In this document: piece by piece, positions 13,442 through 27,255 of the stretch | How positions within the stretch are numbered: the first letter of the stretch is position 1 | Layout: the number at the start of each line of letters is the position of its first letter | Assembly: GCF_963678635.1 (NCBI RefSeq) | Contig: NC_087062.1 | Span: 25,378,177 to 25,442,176 of the forward strand | Reading direction: 5' to 3' | From: Symsagittifera roscoffensis | Lineage: Eukaryota; Xenacoelomorpha; Acoela; Convolutidae | Length of the DNA stretch: 64,000 nt | Notes under the pieces: model-generated | What the model saw: the letters and a program-made list of their open reading frames with translations, nothing else | The model's database searches: none | Told to the model about the DNA's origin: nothing | Translations under genes and position numbers: made by a program

Positions 13442-16400
13442 TCATCGGAAACTGACAAACTTTTGCTGCTTTTTGCAAAAACAATCATTTCAATAACCCA
13501 AATGCAAATTTTTTATTCCTTCATAATTCTTGTTCTATCTCTTTAGCTGTTTGGAGGAAAGCAAGGTGGGGTTAAAGTTGAGCATCAAGTTTTTTAGGTT
13601 AGCTTACACGCTTTTCACCAGGACGATTTCCAAAAAAAGTTCAGTTAAAAATGTCTAAATTGGCACTTTGAAAACACTTTTGACTCTGCTTGAATCAAAA
13701 ACTTAGACTCATTTTTGACACAAATCAAACCTAGTCTGATTCGGATGCCAAGATGCGAAAACCCAAAACCCTATTTAAATTTTTTTGGGAAGGAGCATTT
13801 TCCCCCTTTTTAGCCCTCTGCTTATTTTTCAGATGCACTTGAAATCTTTCTAACTTCCCTGAAACATCATCTGTCACATGCTTCAAAGTTTTTAAGTTTA
13901 ATGTTTTTTCAAAATCAGTGCGACATGAAAGTTCGAGAAGCAAAATCAATTTGACATCTAGTTATTTTGCGACAAAAGTTCGCTGTCTGATTTTGTCATT
14001 ACTAGGTTTACAAGTAACTATTCTGTGAAAAAAAAACTTCTTTTAAAATATCCGGGCAAATGAAAAATTCAGTTAAACTGTATGTACTCAATTTGAGGTG
14101 AATAGTTCTTAATACTCAAAAATCAGAATTAAAATCTCAAAAATTTAATTTAACCACAAATTTTTTTTAAAAAGAGTTTTTTTTTCATTTGGGCCGTTTT
14201 TTTTCTAGAAACACAACCAATTCTGGCATTTTTTTGTTTTCGGTAACATGTTTTTGGCAAAAGTGGCGACTGGACCGAATCTAAAATTTTTATGATAAAA
14301 GTTGAATTAAAATAGCGCTTCCAGTTTATATTTTTTTTTTTGGAAAAAAATGTTATTGGCTAATTAACGCACTGCAGCAAAAACCAATAAAATCTAAAGT
14401 TTTTATCTATTGAATTTTTTATTGTTGTTTTTCATTAGGCAAGTAACTTTTCATTAGCAGGGATCAATCACAATGGCATATTGAAGATTTTTATTTCGAA
14501 TGATCAAATATCATTTTACCAGATTCTTCTCAATAAAAAATTTATTTGATTGAAAAACAATTAGAATAAAACTCTTTTCCAGTTTCTCAACCCCCGAACA
14601 AAATTAGAAAAACAAGGCACTTCAAAAATTGCTCACACGGCATTTTTACAATTAAAAAATTGTAGAGTTTTGTTCACCTAATCACGCTGACACGTTTTGA
14701 TGCAATTTATAACTTGAAAATTTAATTTAATTAAACATTCATATGATGAAGTACGGAAAAAATCAAGAAACGACTTGAAAAGAGCATAGGTTGATTTCAA
14801 AAAAATAGTTCAGGCCAAAAAAAAAAAATTTTTTTACGCGTGATTATAAACTGAAAGTGCAGAGTGGGGAGGAGAGGAAAAAACAGCAGCGCATTTTTTC
14901 TTTAAAAGAATCTTATGGAAAAAAGGCGTCCGTCTGAAACACCAAGCAAAATCTTGAATTTGATTTTTTTTTAAATCGAGTTGAGCACCCCTATCTGCTA
15001 GTTGGTCATAAAAAGATTGGAATTAAAAATTTGAAGAATTTCAGTTACCCACTTGATTTACTTTAGCAGTTTAAGAGACTACCTTTATTGTTTTCAAAGA
15101 GATTCCCTCAAATACCACTTTTACTTTAAACTTTTTTCCAATAGGGTAATTTTCATCTAAATGACCTTATCTATTGGAGTAAACTCTGTTTCCGGTCTAA
15201 ACCATTGATCAGTCCTGTTTCTTGATGCTGCGACTTTAGATTCGAAGATGTGATTGAAAATTTGTGCTCAGCTCTAAACCTCTTTTCAGCACGAAAAACG
15301 AAATAATCAGTGTGACAGTCTTATTGAACTAAGCTGTTTCTTAGTATTTCACGTGTTTTGAAAAATTTAATACCGAAGATGAAAACTGGCACATTCAGAC
15401 CCGCAAAAATGTGGTAAGTGCTTCAAATTAAAATTAAAATCTTCAGAGAGGGTAGTTGAGATCATTTGCTGTCGGTCGATGTAGAAACTTTGTTAAAACC
15501 TCGAAGTGAATATCGTGGAAAATGATCCTTAAAGTTTTGGTTCTTCAAATAGTAAAAATCTGCCTGACTTCTTCCATTAGTATAGCAGCTTGTTCGGTAC
15601 AAAAAGCAGTGAAATTTAATTAAATCACATGAGCATGTGTGAACAAAAAAGCAATGTAACCCAATGAATTATGTCATTACTAGGATTACAAGTAGCTTTT
15701 CTGTGAGAAAAAAACTTGTCTTAAGCTATCCGGGCAAAATGAATAGTTGAAGTGAAATGATAAGTACTCGATTTGAGCTGAATAGATCTTAAAAGTCAAA
15801 AATCAGAATTAAAAAATAAAAAACCTAATTTAGATACAAAGTTTTTAAAAATCGAATTTGAATTTATTATGAAATGTGTTATGCACAGCACAAAAAACCA
15901 ATAATGTTTGAGAAAATAATCAGTTCAAATTGTTTAAAATTATCAAACGAAAGTATTTGGGCAGAGTTGCACTCTAAAAAAACAGGACTTGTTGCTCATA
16001 CAATGATATGAATAATTGCAACTGTGACCTTGACGTTTAAACGTTAACATCTCTTCTAAATTACGTAAACACTATTTGAGACTAGTTGTTTGTCTTGGAA
16101 TTATGCACAAGGCATGCCACAAAAATTCTTTTTTGGCAGTTAACTTTCATCCGATAGTTCAAATGAAGCACGTGAATCTTTTTTTAAATAATCCAAGTTC
16201 TTTCTTTATCAATCAGGTCCCCCTAAAATCAAAAATATTAAAAGACAAATTCTACAATTTTTATTTATTGGACTTTATAATTGTAGTTTTCCATTAGGCA
16301 CGTTATTTTTCATTAGCAGGGATCAATTTTGGGCTATAAAACCCAATTAATTAAGTCATTGGAAATGGCAAATTTTTTCTTCCTTTTACAAAAAGAATCA

Positions 16401-17210
16401 CTTCAAAAACCCAAATAAAAAAATTTTTATTCCTTCATAATGTTTGTTCTATCTCTTTCGCTAAAAAAGGGCTGTTTGCAGTAAGGCAAGGTTGAAGATC
16501 AAATATATTAAGTCAATTCACACGCATTTCACCAGGACGATTTCCAAAAACAATTCAGTTAAAAACACCTAAATTGACATTTTGAATACATTTTGAATCT
16601 GCTTGACTCAAAAATTTTTGACTAATTCTTGACACAAATCAAACTTGGATTGATCTGGATGGCAAGATGCGAAAAAAACCCTTAATCAATTTTTTTTAGA
16701 AGGAGCAAAATTTTTCCCTTTTTAGCCCTCCGCTTATTTTTCAGATGCAATTGAAATCTTTCTAAATTCCCTGAAACATCACCTGTCACATGCTTCAAAG
16801 TTTTTCAGTTTATTGTATTTTCAAAATCAGTGCGACAAAAAAATTCACGATGCAAAATGAGCTTGTCATCTAGTCATTTTGCGACAAAAGTTCGCTGTCT
16901 GATTTTGTCATTAATAGGATTACAAGTAGCTTTTCTGTGAGAAAAAAAACTTCTCTGAAGCCATCCGGGCAAAATGAATAGTTCAGTGAAATGATATGTA
17001 CTCGATTTGATTTGAATAGTTCTTAAAACTCAAAAATCAGAATTAAAGTCTCAAAAATCTAATTTAGCCACAAATTTTTTTTAAAAAAGTGTTTTTTTTT
17101 TCATTTGGGCCGTTTTTTTTTCTAGAAATACAAAAATTTGAACTGAACCAATTCTGGTATTTTTTTTTGTTTTCGGTAACTTGTTTTTGGCAAAAGTGGC
17201 GACAAACAAT
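13442..17210. repeat. Satellite family C, copy 1 (3,769 bp)
   Basis: From CATCGG at 13,442 the sequence is repeated from 17,211 with few differences. The unit is a fusion of two satellite variants: a normal unit up to about 15,650, then a shortened one with a distinct block (about 15,900-16,330, around TTGCTCATACAATGATATG). The 73-codon plus-strand ORF at 16,076-16,297 also occurs at 19,844 and 24,635, but it has no recognisable domain and I treat it as a passenger. Confidence 0.9.
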
Positions 17211-20200
17211 CATCGGCAATTGACAAACTTTTGCTGCTTTTTGCAAAAACAATCATTTCAATAACCCAAATGCAAATTTTATATTCCTTCATAATGCTTG
17301 TTCTATCTCTTTAGCTGTTTGGAGGAAAGCAAGGTGAGGTTAAAGTTGAGCATCAAGTTTTTTAGGTTAGCTTACACGCTTTTCACCAGGACGATTTCCA
17401 AAAAAAAATTCAGTTAAGAATTTCTAAATTGGCACTTTGAAAACACTTTTGACTCTGCTTGAATCAAAAACTTAGACTCATTTTTGACACAAATCAAACC
17501 TAGACTGATTCGGATGCCAAGATGCGAAAACCCAAAACCCTATTTAAATTTTTTTGGGAAGGAGCATTTTCCCCCTTTTTAGCCCTCTGCTTATTTTTCA
17601 GATGCACTTGAAATCTTTCTAACTTCCCTGAAACATCATCTGTCACATGCTTCAAAGTTTTTAAGTTTAATGTTTTTTCAAAATCAGTGCGACATGAAAG
17701 TTCGAGAAGCAAAATCAATTTGACATCTAGTTATTTTGCGACAAAAGTTCGCTGTCTGATTTTGTCATTACTAGGTTTACAAGTAACTATTCTGTGAAAA
17801 AAAAACTTCTTTTAAAATATCCGGGCAAATGAAAAATTCAGTTAAACTGTATGTACTCAATTTGAGGTGAATAGTTCTTAATACTCAAAAATCAGAATTA
17901 AAATCTCAAAAATTTAATTTAACCACAAATTTTTTTAAAAAAGAGTTTTTTTTTCATTTGGGCCGTTTTTTTTATAGAAACACAACCAATTCTGGCATTT
18001 TTTTGTTTTCGGTAACATGTTTTTGGCAAAAGTGGCGACTGGACCGAATCTAAAATTTTTATGATAAAAGTTGAATTAAAATAGCGCTTCCAGTTTATAT
18101 TTTTTTTTTTGGAAAAAAATGTTATTGGCTAATTAACGCACTGCAGCAAAAACCAATAAAATCTAAAGTTTTTATCTATTGAATTTTTTATTGTTGTTTT
18201 TCATTAGGCAAGTAATTTTTCATTAGCAGGGATCAATCACAATGGCATATTGAAGATTTTTATTTCGAATGATCAAATATCATTTTACCAGATTCTTCTC
18301 AATAAAAAATTTATTTGATTGAAAAACAATTAGAATAAAACTCTTTTCCAGTTTATCAACCCCCGAACAAAATTAGAAAAACAAGGCACTTCAAAAATTG
18401 CTCACACGGCATTTTTACAATTAAAAAATTGTAGAGTTTTGTTCACCTAATCACGCTGACACGTTTTGATGCAATTTATAACTTGAAAATTTAATTTAAT
18501 TAAACATTCATATGATGAAGTACGGAAAAAATCAAGAAACGACTTGAAAAGAGCATAGGTTGATTTCAAAAAAATAGTTCAGGCCAAAAAAAAAAAATTT
18601 TTTACGCGTGATTATAAACTGAAAGTGCAGAGTGGGGAGGAGAGGAAAAAACAGCAGCGCATTTTTTCTTTAAAAGAATCTTATGGAAAAAAGGCGTCCG
18701 TCTGAAACACCAAGCAAAATCTTGAATTTGATTTTTTTTTAAATCGAGTTGAGCACCCCTATCTGCTAGTTGGTCATAAAAAGATTGGAATTAAAAATTT
18801 GAAGAATTTCAGTTACCCACTTGATTTACTTTAGCAGTTTAAGAGACTATCTTTATTGTTTTCAAAGAGATTCCCTCAAATACCACTTTTACTTTAAACT
18901 TTTTTCCAATAGGGTAATTTTCATCTAAATGACCTTATCTATTGGAGTAAACTCTGTTTCCGGTCTAAACCATTGATCAGTCCTGTTTCTTGATGCTGCG
19001 ACTTTAGATTCGAAGATGTGATTGAAAATTTGTGCTCAGCTCTAAACCTCTTTTCAGCACGAAAAACGAAATAATCAGTGTGACAGTCTTATTGAACTAA
19101 GCTGTTTCTTAGTATTTCACGTGTTTTGAAAAATTTAATACCGAAGATGAAAACTGGCACATTCAGACCCGCAAAAATGTGGTAAGTGCTTCAAATTAAA
19201 ATTAAAATCTTCAGAGAGGGTAGTTGAGATCATTTGCTGTCGGTCGATGTAGAAACTTTGTTAAAACCTCGAAGTGAATATCGTGGAAAATGATCCTTAA
19301 AACTTTGGTTCTTCAAATAGTAAAAATCTGCCTGACTTCTTCCATTAGTATAGCAGCTTGTTCGGTACAAAAAGCAGTGAAATTTAATTAAATCACATGA
19401 GCATGTGTGAACAAAAAAGCAATGTAACCCAATGAATTATGTCATTACTAGGATTACAAGTAGCTTTTCTGTGAGAAAAAAACTTGTCTTAAGCTATCCG
19501 GGCAAAATGAATAGTTGAAGTGAAATGATAAGTACTCGATTTGAGCTGAATAGATCTTAAAAGTCAAAAATCAGAATTAAAAAATAAAAAACCTAATTTA
19601 GATACAAAGTTTTTAAAAATCGAATTTGAATTTATTATGAAATGTGTTATGCACAGCACAAAAAACCAATAATGTTTGAGAAAATAATCAGTTCAAATTG
19701 TTTAAAATTATCAAACGAAAGTATTTGGGCAGAGTTGCACTCTAAAAAAACAGGACTTGTTGCTCATACAATGATATGAATAATTGCAACTGTGACCTTG
19801 ACGTTTAAACGTTAACATCTCTTCTAAATTACGTAAACACTATTTGAGACTAGTTGTTTGTCTTGGAATTATGCACAAGGCATGCCACAAAAATTCTTTT
19901 TTGGCAGTTAACTTTCATCCGATAGTTCAAATGAAGCACGTGAATCTTTTTTTAAATAATCCAAGTTCTTTCTTTATCAATCAGTTCCCCCTAAAATCAA
20001 AAATATTAAAAGACAAATTCTACAGTTTTTATTTATTGGACTTTATAATTGTAGTTTTCCATTAGGCACGTTATTTTTCATTAGCAGGGATCAATTTTGG
20101 GCTATAAAACCCAATTAATTAAGTCATTGGAAATGGCAAATTTTTTCTTCCTTTTACAAAAAGAATCACTTCAAAAACCCAAATAAAAAAGTTTTTATTC

Positions 20201-20978
20201 CTTCATAATGTTTGTTCTATCTCTTTCGCTAAAAAAGGGCTGTTTGCAGTAAGGCAAGGTTGAAGATCAAATATATTAAGTCAATTCACACGCATTTCAC
20301 CAGGACGATTTCCAAAAACAATTCAGTTAAAAACACCTAAATTGACATTTTGAATACATTTTGAATCTGCTTGACTCAAAAATTTTTGACTAATTCTTGA
20401 CACAAATCAAACTTGGATTGATCTGGATGGCAAGATGCGAAAAAAACCCTTAATCAATTTTTTTTAGAAGGAGCAAAATTTTTCCCTTTTTAGCCCTCCG
20501 CTTCTTTTTCAGATGCAATTGAAATCTTTCTAAATTCCCTGAAACATCACCTGTCACATGCTTCAAAGTTTTTCAGTTTATTGTATTTTCAAAATCAGTG
20601 CGACAAAAAAATTCACGATGCAAAATGAGCTTGTCATCTAGTCATTTTGCGACAAAAGTTCGCTGTCTGATTTTGTCATTAATAGGATTACAAGTAGCTT
20701 TTCTGTGAGAAAAAAAACTTCTCTGAAGCCATCCGGGCAAAATGAATAGTTCAGTGAAATGATATGTACTCGATTTGATTTGAATAGTTCTTAAAACTCA
20801 AAAATCAGAATTAAAGTCTCAAAAATCTAATTTAGCCACAAATTTTTTTTAAAAAAGTGTTTTTTTTTTTCATTTGGGCCGTTTTTTTTCTAGAAATACA
20901 AAAATTTGAACTGAACCAGTTCTGGCATTTTTTTTTGTTTTCGGTAACTTGTTTTTGGCAAAAGTGGCGACAAACAAT
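17211..20978. repeat. Satellite family C, copy 2 (3,768 bp)
   Basis: Near-identical to copy 1. Copies 1 and 2, and the remnant that follows, share the same deletion junction: GTGGCGACA is joined directly to AACAATCATCGG (17,196, 20,964 and 21,817), where the full family reads GTGGCGACTGGACC. The deletion therefore predates the tandem duplication. Confidence 0.9.
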
Positions 20979-21831
20979 CATCGGCAATTGACAAACTTTT
21001 GCTGCTTTTTGCAAAAACAATCATTTCAATAACCCAAATGCAAATTTTTTATTCCTTCATAATGCTTGTTCTATCTCTTTAGCTGTTTGGAGGAAAGCAA
21101 GGTGAGGTTAAAGTTGAGCATCAAGTTTTTTAGGTTAGCTTACATGCTTTTCACCAGGACGATTTCCAAAAAAAAATTCAGTTAAGAATTTCTAAATTGG
21201 CACTTTGAAAACACTTTTGACTCTGCTTGAATCAAAAACTTAGACTCATTTTTGACACAAACCAAACCTAGACTGATTCGGATGCCAAGATGCGAAAATC
21301 CAAAACCCTAATTCAATTTTTTTGGGAAAGAGCATTTTTCCCCCCTTTTAGCCCTCTGCTTATTTTTCAGATGCACTTGAAATCTTTCTAACTTCCCTGA
21401 AACATCATCTGTCACATGCTTCAAAGTTTTTAAGTTTAATGTTTTTTCAAAATCAGTGCGACATGAAAGTTCGAGAAGCAAAATCAATTTGACATCTAGT
21501 TATTTTGCGACAAAAGTTCGCTGTCTGATTTTGTCATTACTAGGTTTACAAGTAACTATTCTGTGAAAAAAAAACTTCTTTTAAAATATCCGGGTAAATG
21601 AAAAATTCAGTTAAATTATATGTACTCAATTTGAGCTGAATAGTTCTTAAAACTCAAAAAACAGAATTAAAGTCTCAAAAATCTAATTAAACCACAAATT
21701 TTTTTGAAAAAGAGTTTTTTTTTCATTTGGGCCGTTTTTTTTCTAGAAATACAAAAATTTGAACTGAACCAAGTCTGGCATTTTTTTTTGTTTTCGGTAA
21801 CTTGTTTTTGGCAAAAGTGGCGACAAACAAT
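20979..21831. repeat. Family C remnant, 853-bp shortened unit
   Basis: It starts like copies 1 and 2 (CATCGG, then the TTTCACCAGGACG block near 21,152). After about 21,660 it jumps forward and ends at the same GTGGCGACA/AACAATCATCGG junction, giving a period of 853 bp from junction 20,964 to junction 21,817. It is an internally deleted unit. Confidence 0.8.
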
Positions 21832-24800
21832 CATCGGAAATTGACAAACTTTTGCTGCCTTTTGCAAAAATAATCATTTCAATAACCCAAATGCAAATTT
21901 TTTATTCCTTCATAATGCTTGTTCTATCTCTTTAGCTGTTTGGAGGAAAGCAAGGTGGGGTTAAAGTTGAGCATCAAGTTTTTTAGGTTAGCTTACACGC
22001 TTTTCACCAGGACGATTTCCAAAAAAAATTCAGTTAAGAATTTCTAAATTGGCACTTTGAAAACACTTTTGCTTGAATCAAAAACTTAGACTCATTTTTG
22101 ACACAAATCAAACCTAGACTGATTCGGATGCCAAGATGCAAAATTAGTTTACCCTAATTCAATTTTTTTTAGGAAGGAGCAATTTTTTTCCTTTTTCAAC
22201 CCCTCTGCTTTTTTTTCAGATGCACTTGAAATCTTCCTAAATTCCCTGAAACAGCACCTGTCACATTCTTCAAAGTTTTTATGTTTGATGTATTTTCAAA
22301 ATCAGTGCCATATGAAAATTCAAGAAGCAAAATCAGTTTGACATCCAATGTTTTTGCGACAAAAAATGCTGTCTGATTTTGTCATTACTAGGTTTACATG
22401 TAGCTATTCTGTGAAAAAAAAACATCTTTTAAAATATCCGGGCAAATGAAAAATTGAGTTAAATTATATGTACTCGATTTGAGCTGAATAGTTCTTAAAC
22501 CTCAAAAATCAGAACTAAAATCTCAAAAATCTAATTTAGCCACAAAATTTTTTAAAAAAGTGTTTTTTTTTTCATTTGGGCCGTTTTTTTTCTAGAAATA
22601 CAACCAATTCTGGCATTTTTTTTGTTTTCGGGAACTTGTTTTTGGCAAAAGTGGCGACTGGACCGAATCTGAAATTTTATGAAATGTGTTGAATTAAGAT
22701 AGCGCTTCCAGTTTATATTTTTTTCGGGAAAAAACTGTTATTGGCTAATTAACGCACTGCAGCAAAAACCAATAAAATCTAAAGTTTTTATCTATTGAAC
22801 TTTTTATTGTTGTTTTTCATTAGGCACGTTATTTTTCATTAGCAGGGATTAATTTTGGGCTATCAAACACTATGGCATATTGAAGATTTAAGTTTCGAAT
22901 GATCAAATGTCATTTTACCAGATTCTACTCAATTAAAAATGTATTTGATTGAAAAACAATTAGATTAAAACTCTTTTCAAGTTTTTCAACCCCTTCCAAC
23001 AAAATAAGAAAGACAAAGTGCTTCAAAAATTGCACTCAAGGCATTTTTATATTGAAAAGTTTGAAGAGTTTTGTTCACCTCTTCACGCTGACACGTTTTG
23101 ATGCAATTTATAACTTGAAAATTTAATTTAATTGAACATTCATATGATGAAGTACGGAAAAAATCAAGAAACGACTTGAAAAGAGCATAGATTATTTAAA
23201 AAAAAAGTTGTTCAGGCCAAAAAAAAAAATAATTTTTTTTACGCGTGATCGTAAGCTGAAAGTGCAGAGTGGGGAGTAGAGGAAAAAACAGCAGCGCATT
23301 TTTTCTTTAAAAAAATCTCATGGAAAAAAGGCGTCCGTCTGAAACACCAAGCAAAATCTTGAATTTGATTTTTTTAAAACGAAATGAGCACATCTATCTG
23401 CTGGTTGGTCATAAAAAGATTGGAATTAAAATTTGAAGAATTTCAGTTAACCACTTGATTTACTTTAGCAGTTTAGGAGACTACCTTTATTGTTTTCAAA
23501 GCGATTCCCTCAAATACCACTTTCACTTTATACTTATTTCCAATAGGGTAATTTTCATCTAAATGACCTTATCTATTGGAGTAAACTCTGTTTCCAGTCT
23601 AAACCATTGATCAGTCCTGTTTCTTGATGCTGCGACTTTAGATTCGAAGATGTGATCGAAAAATTGTGCTCAGCTCTAAACCTCTTTTCAGCACGAAAAA
23701 CGAAATAATCAGTGTGACAGTCTTATTGAACTAAGCTGTTTCTTAGTATTTCACGTGTTTTGAAAAATTTAATACCGAAGATGAAAACTGGCACATTCAG
23801 ACCCGCGAAAATGTGGTATGTGCTTCAAATTCAAGTTAAAATTCTCAGAGAGGGTAGTTGAGGTCATTTGCTGTCGGTCGATGTAGAAACTTTGTTAAAA
23901 CCTCGAAGTGAATATCTTGGAAAATGATCCTTAAAGTTTTGGTTCCTTAAATAGTAAAAATCTGCCTGACTTCTTCCATTAGTGTAGCAGCTTGTTCGGT
24001 ACAAAAAGCAGTGAAATTTATTTAAATCACATGAGCATGTGTGAACAAAAAAGCAATGTAACCCAATGAATTATGTCATTACTAGGATTACAAGTAGCTT
24101 TTCTGTGAGAAAAAAACTTGTCTTAAGCTATCCGGGCAAAATGAATAGTTGAAGTGAAATGATAAGTACTCGATTTGAGCTGAATAGATCTTAAAAGTCA
24201 AAAATCAGAATTAAAAAATAAAAAACTTAATTTAGATACAAAGTTTTGGGCCGTTTTTTTTCATTTGGGCCGTTTTTTTTCTGGAATTGCAAATACTTGA
24301 ACTCAACCAATTCTGGCAATTTTTTGGCAAAAGTGGCGACTGGATCGAATATGAACTTATAATGAAAAGTGTTGAATTTGGGTAGCTCTTCTGATTTAAA
24401 TTTATTTCGTGAAAAAAAAATCGGTTATTGGCTACTTGACACACTGCACCAAAAACCAATAATGTTTGAGAAAATAATCAGTTCATTTTGTTTAATATTA
24501 TCAAAGGACAGGTGTTTGGATAGAGTTGCACTCTAAAAAAACAGGACTTGTTGCTCATACAAAGATATGAATAATTGCAACTGTGACCTTGACGTTTAAG
24601 CGTTAACATCTCTTCTAAAATACGTAAACACTATTTGAGACTAGTTGTTTGTCTTAGAATTATGCACAGGGCATGCCACAAAAATTCTTTTTTGGCAGTT
24701 AACTTTCATCCGATAGTTCAAATGAAGCACGTGAATCTTTTTATAAACAATCCAAGTTCTTTCTTTATCAATCAGGCCCTACTAAAATCAAAAATATTAA

Positions 24801-24890
24801 AAAACAAATTCTACAGTTTTTATTTATTGGACTTTATAATTGTAGTTTTCCATTAGGCACGTTATTTTTCATTAGCAGGGATCAATTTTG
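21832..24890. repeat. Degenerate satellite units between families C and D
   Basis: The first 300 bases repeat the beginning of family C and diverge near 22,138. The rest is one fairly complete unit (conserved blocks near 23,075 and 23,981) followed by a shortened unit (24,060-24,890) related to the right half of family C and to family D, with an extra segment at about 24,240-24,440. No gene is supported. Confidence 0.75.
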
Positions 24891-26122
24891 GGCTATGTAA
24901 CCCAATTAATTAAGTCATCGGAAATTGGCAAATTTTTGCTGCCTTTTACAAAAAGAATCACTTCAATAACCCAAATAAAAAAGTTTTTATTCCTTGATAA
25001 TGTTTGTTTTATCTCTTTCGCTAAAAAAGGGCTGTTTGCAGTAAGGCAAGGTTGAAGATCAAGTTTATTAAGTCAGTTAACACGCATTTCACCAGGACGA
25101 TTTCCAAAAACAATTCAGTTAAAAACACCTAAATTGACATTTTGAAAACATTTTGAATCTGCTTGACTCAAAAATTTTTGACTAATTCTTGACACAAATC
25201 AAACTTGGATTGATCTGGATGGCAAGATGCGAAAGAAAACCCTTAATCAATTTTTTTTAGAAGGAGCAAAACTTTTCCCTTTTTAGCCCTCTGCTTATTT
25301 TTCAGATGCAATTGAAATCTTTCTAAATTCCCTGAAACATCACCTGTCACATGCTTCAAAGTTTTTCAGTTTATTGTATTTTCAAAATCAGTGCGACAAA
25401 AAAATTCACGATGCAAACTGAGTTTGTCATCTAGTCATTTTGCGACAAAAGTTCCTTGTCTGTTTTTGTCATTACTAGGATTACAAGTAGCTTTTCTGTG
25501 AGAAAAAAACTTCTCTTAAGCTATCCGGGCAAAATGAATAGTTGAAGTGAAATGATAAGTTTTCGATTTGAGCTGAATAGATCTTAAAACTCAAAAATCA
25601 GAATTAAAAACTAAAAAACCTAATTTAGATACAAAGTTTTTAAAAATCGAATTTGAATTTATTATGAAATGTGTTATGCACTGCACGAAAAACCAATAAT
25701 GTTTGAGAAAATAATCAGTTCAAATTGTTTAATATTATCAAAGGAAAGTATTTGGGCAGAGTTGCACTCTAAAAAAACAGGACTTGTTGCTCATACAAAG
25801 ATATGAATAAGTGCAACTGTGACCTTGACGTTTAAGCGTTAACATCTCTTCTAAAATACGTAAACACTATTTGAGACTAGTTGTTTGTCTTGGATTTATG
25901 CACAAGGCATGCCACAAAAAGTATTTTTTGGCAGTTAACTTTCATCAGATAATTCAAATGAAGCACGTGAATCTTTTTTAAAAAATCCAAGTTCTTTCTT
26001 TATCAATCAGGTCCCCCTAAAATTGAAAATATTTAAAAAAAATCTAAATTTTTATTTATTGGACTTTATAATTGTAGTTTTCCATTAGGCACGTTATTTT
26101 TCATTAGCAAGGATCATTTTTG
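24891..26122. repeat. Satellite family D, copy 1 (1,232 bp)
   Basis: GGCTATGTAACCCAATTAAT at 24,891 recurs at 26,123. This is a shortened unit that keeps the TTTCACCAGGACG block and the TTGCTCATACAAAGATATG segment but lacks the long middle part of families A to C. Confidence 0.85.
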
Positions 26123-27055
26123 GGCTATGTAACCCAATTAATTAAGTAATCAGAAATTGGCAAATTTTTGCTGCCTTTTACAAAAAGAATCACTTCAAAA
26201 ACCCAAATAAAAAAGTTTTTATTCCTTGATAAAGTTTGTTCTATCTCTTTCGCTAAAAAAAGGCTGTTTGCAGTAAGGTTGAAGATCAAGTTTATTAAGT
26301 CAGTTCACACGCATTTCACCAGGACGATTTCCAAAATCAATTCAGTTAAAAACACCTAAATTGACATTTTGAAAACATTTTGAATCTGCTTGACTCAAAA
26401 ATTTTTGACTAATTCTTGACACAAATCAAACTTGGATTGATCTGGATGGCAAGATGCGAAAAAAAAACCCTTAATCAATTTTTTTTAGAAGGAGCAAAAC
26501 TTTTCCCTTTTTAGCCCTCTGCTTATTTTTCAGATGCAATTGAAATCTTTCTAAATTCCCTGAAACATCACCTGTCACATGCTTCAAAGTTTTTCAGTTT
26601 ATTGTATTTTCAAAATCAGTGCGACAAAAAAATTCACGATGCAAACTGAGTTTGTCATCTAGTCATTTTGCGACAAAAGTTCCTTGTCTGTTTTTGTCAT
26701 TACTAGGATTACAAGTAGCTTTTCTGTGAGAAAAAAACTTCTCTTAAGCTATCCGGGCAAAATGAATAGTTGAAGTGAAATGATAAGTTTTCGATTTGAG
26801 CTGAATAGATCTTAAAACTCAAAAATCAGAATTAAAAACTAAAAAACCTAATTTAGATACAAAGTTTTTAAAAATCGAATTTGAATTTATTATGAAATGT
26901 GTTATGCACTGCACGAAAAACCAATAATGTTTGAGAAAATAATCAGTTCAAATTGTTTAATATTATCAAAGGAAAGTATTTGGGCAGAGTTGCACTCTAA
27001 AAAAACAGGACTTGTTGCTCATACAAAGATATGAATAAGTGCAACTGTGACCTTG
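26123..27055. repeat. Satellite family D, copy 2 (cut by the assembly gap)
   Basis: Follows copy 1 closely and is interrupted at 27,056 by the run of N. The number of D copies in the genome cannot be read from here. Confidence 0.85.
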
Positions 27056-27255
27056 NNNNNNNNNNNNNNNNNNNNNNNNNNNNNNNNNNNNNNNNNNNNN
27101 NNNNNNNNNNNNNNNNNNNNNNNNNNNNNNNNNNNNNNNNNNNNNNNNNNNNNNNNNNNNNNNNNNNNNNNNNNNNNNNNNNNNNNNNNNNNNNNNNNNN
27201 NNNNNNNNNNNNNNNNNNNNNNNNNNNNNNNNNNNNNNNNNNNNNNNNNNNNNNN
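27056..27255. other. Assembly gap (200 N)
   Basis: Exactly 200 N lie between family D and family E. The round number suggests a placeholder of unknown true length, and the gap falls inside a tandem repeat where collapse is likely. Reading frames that cross it are meaningless. Confidence 0.99.

Noticed and set aside
15700-20780. Centromere-protein-B-box-like sequence around CTATCCGGGCAAAATG
   Set aside because: Only the CGGG portion fits; the conserved TTCG and A positions of the box are absent.
16076-24856. A 73-codon ORF conserved at 16,076, 19,844 and 24,635
   Set aside because: Conservation follows directly from the duplicated DNA; no domain, no evidence of preferential synonymous change, and the same block in other units is interrupted.
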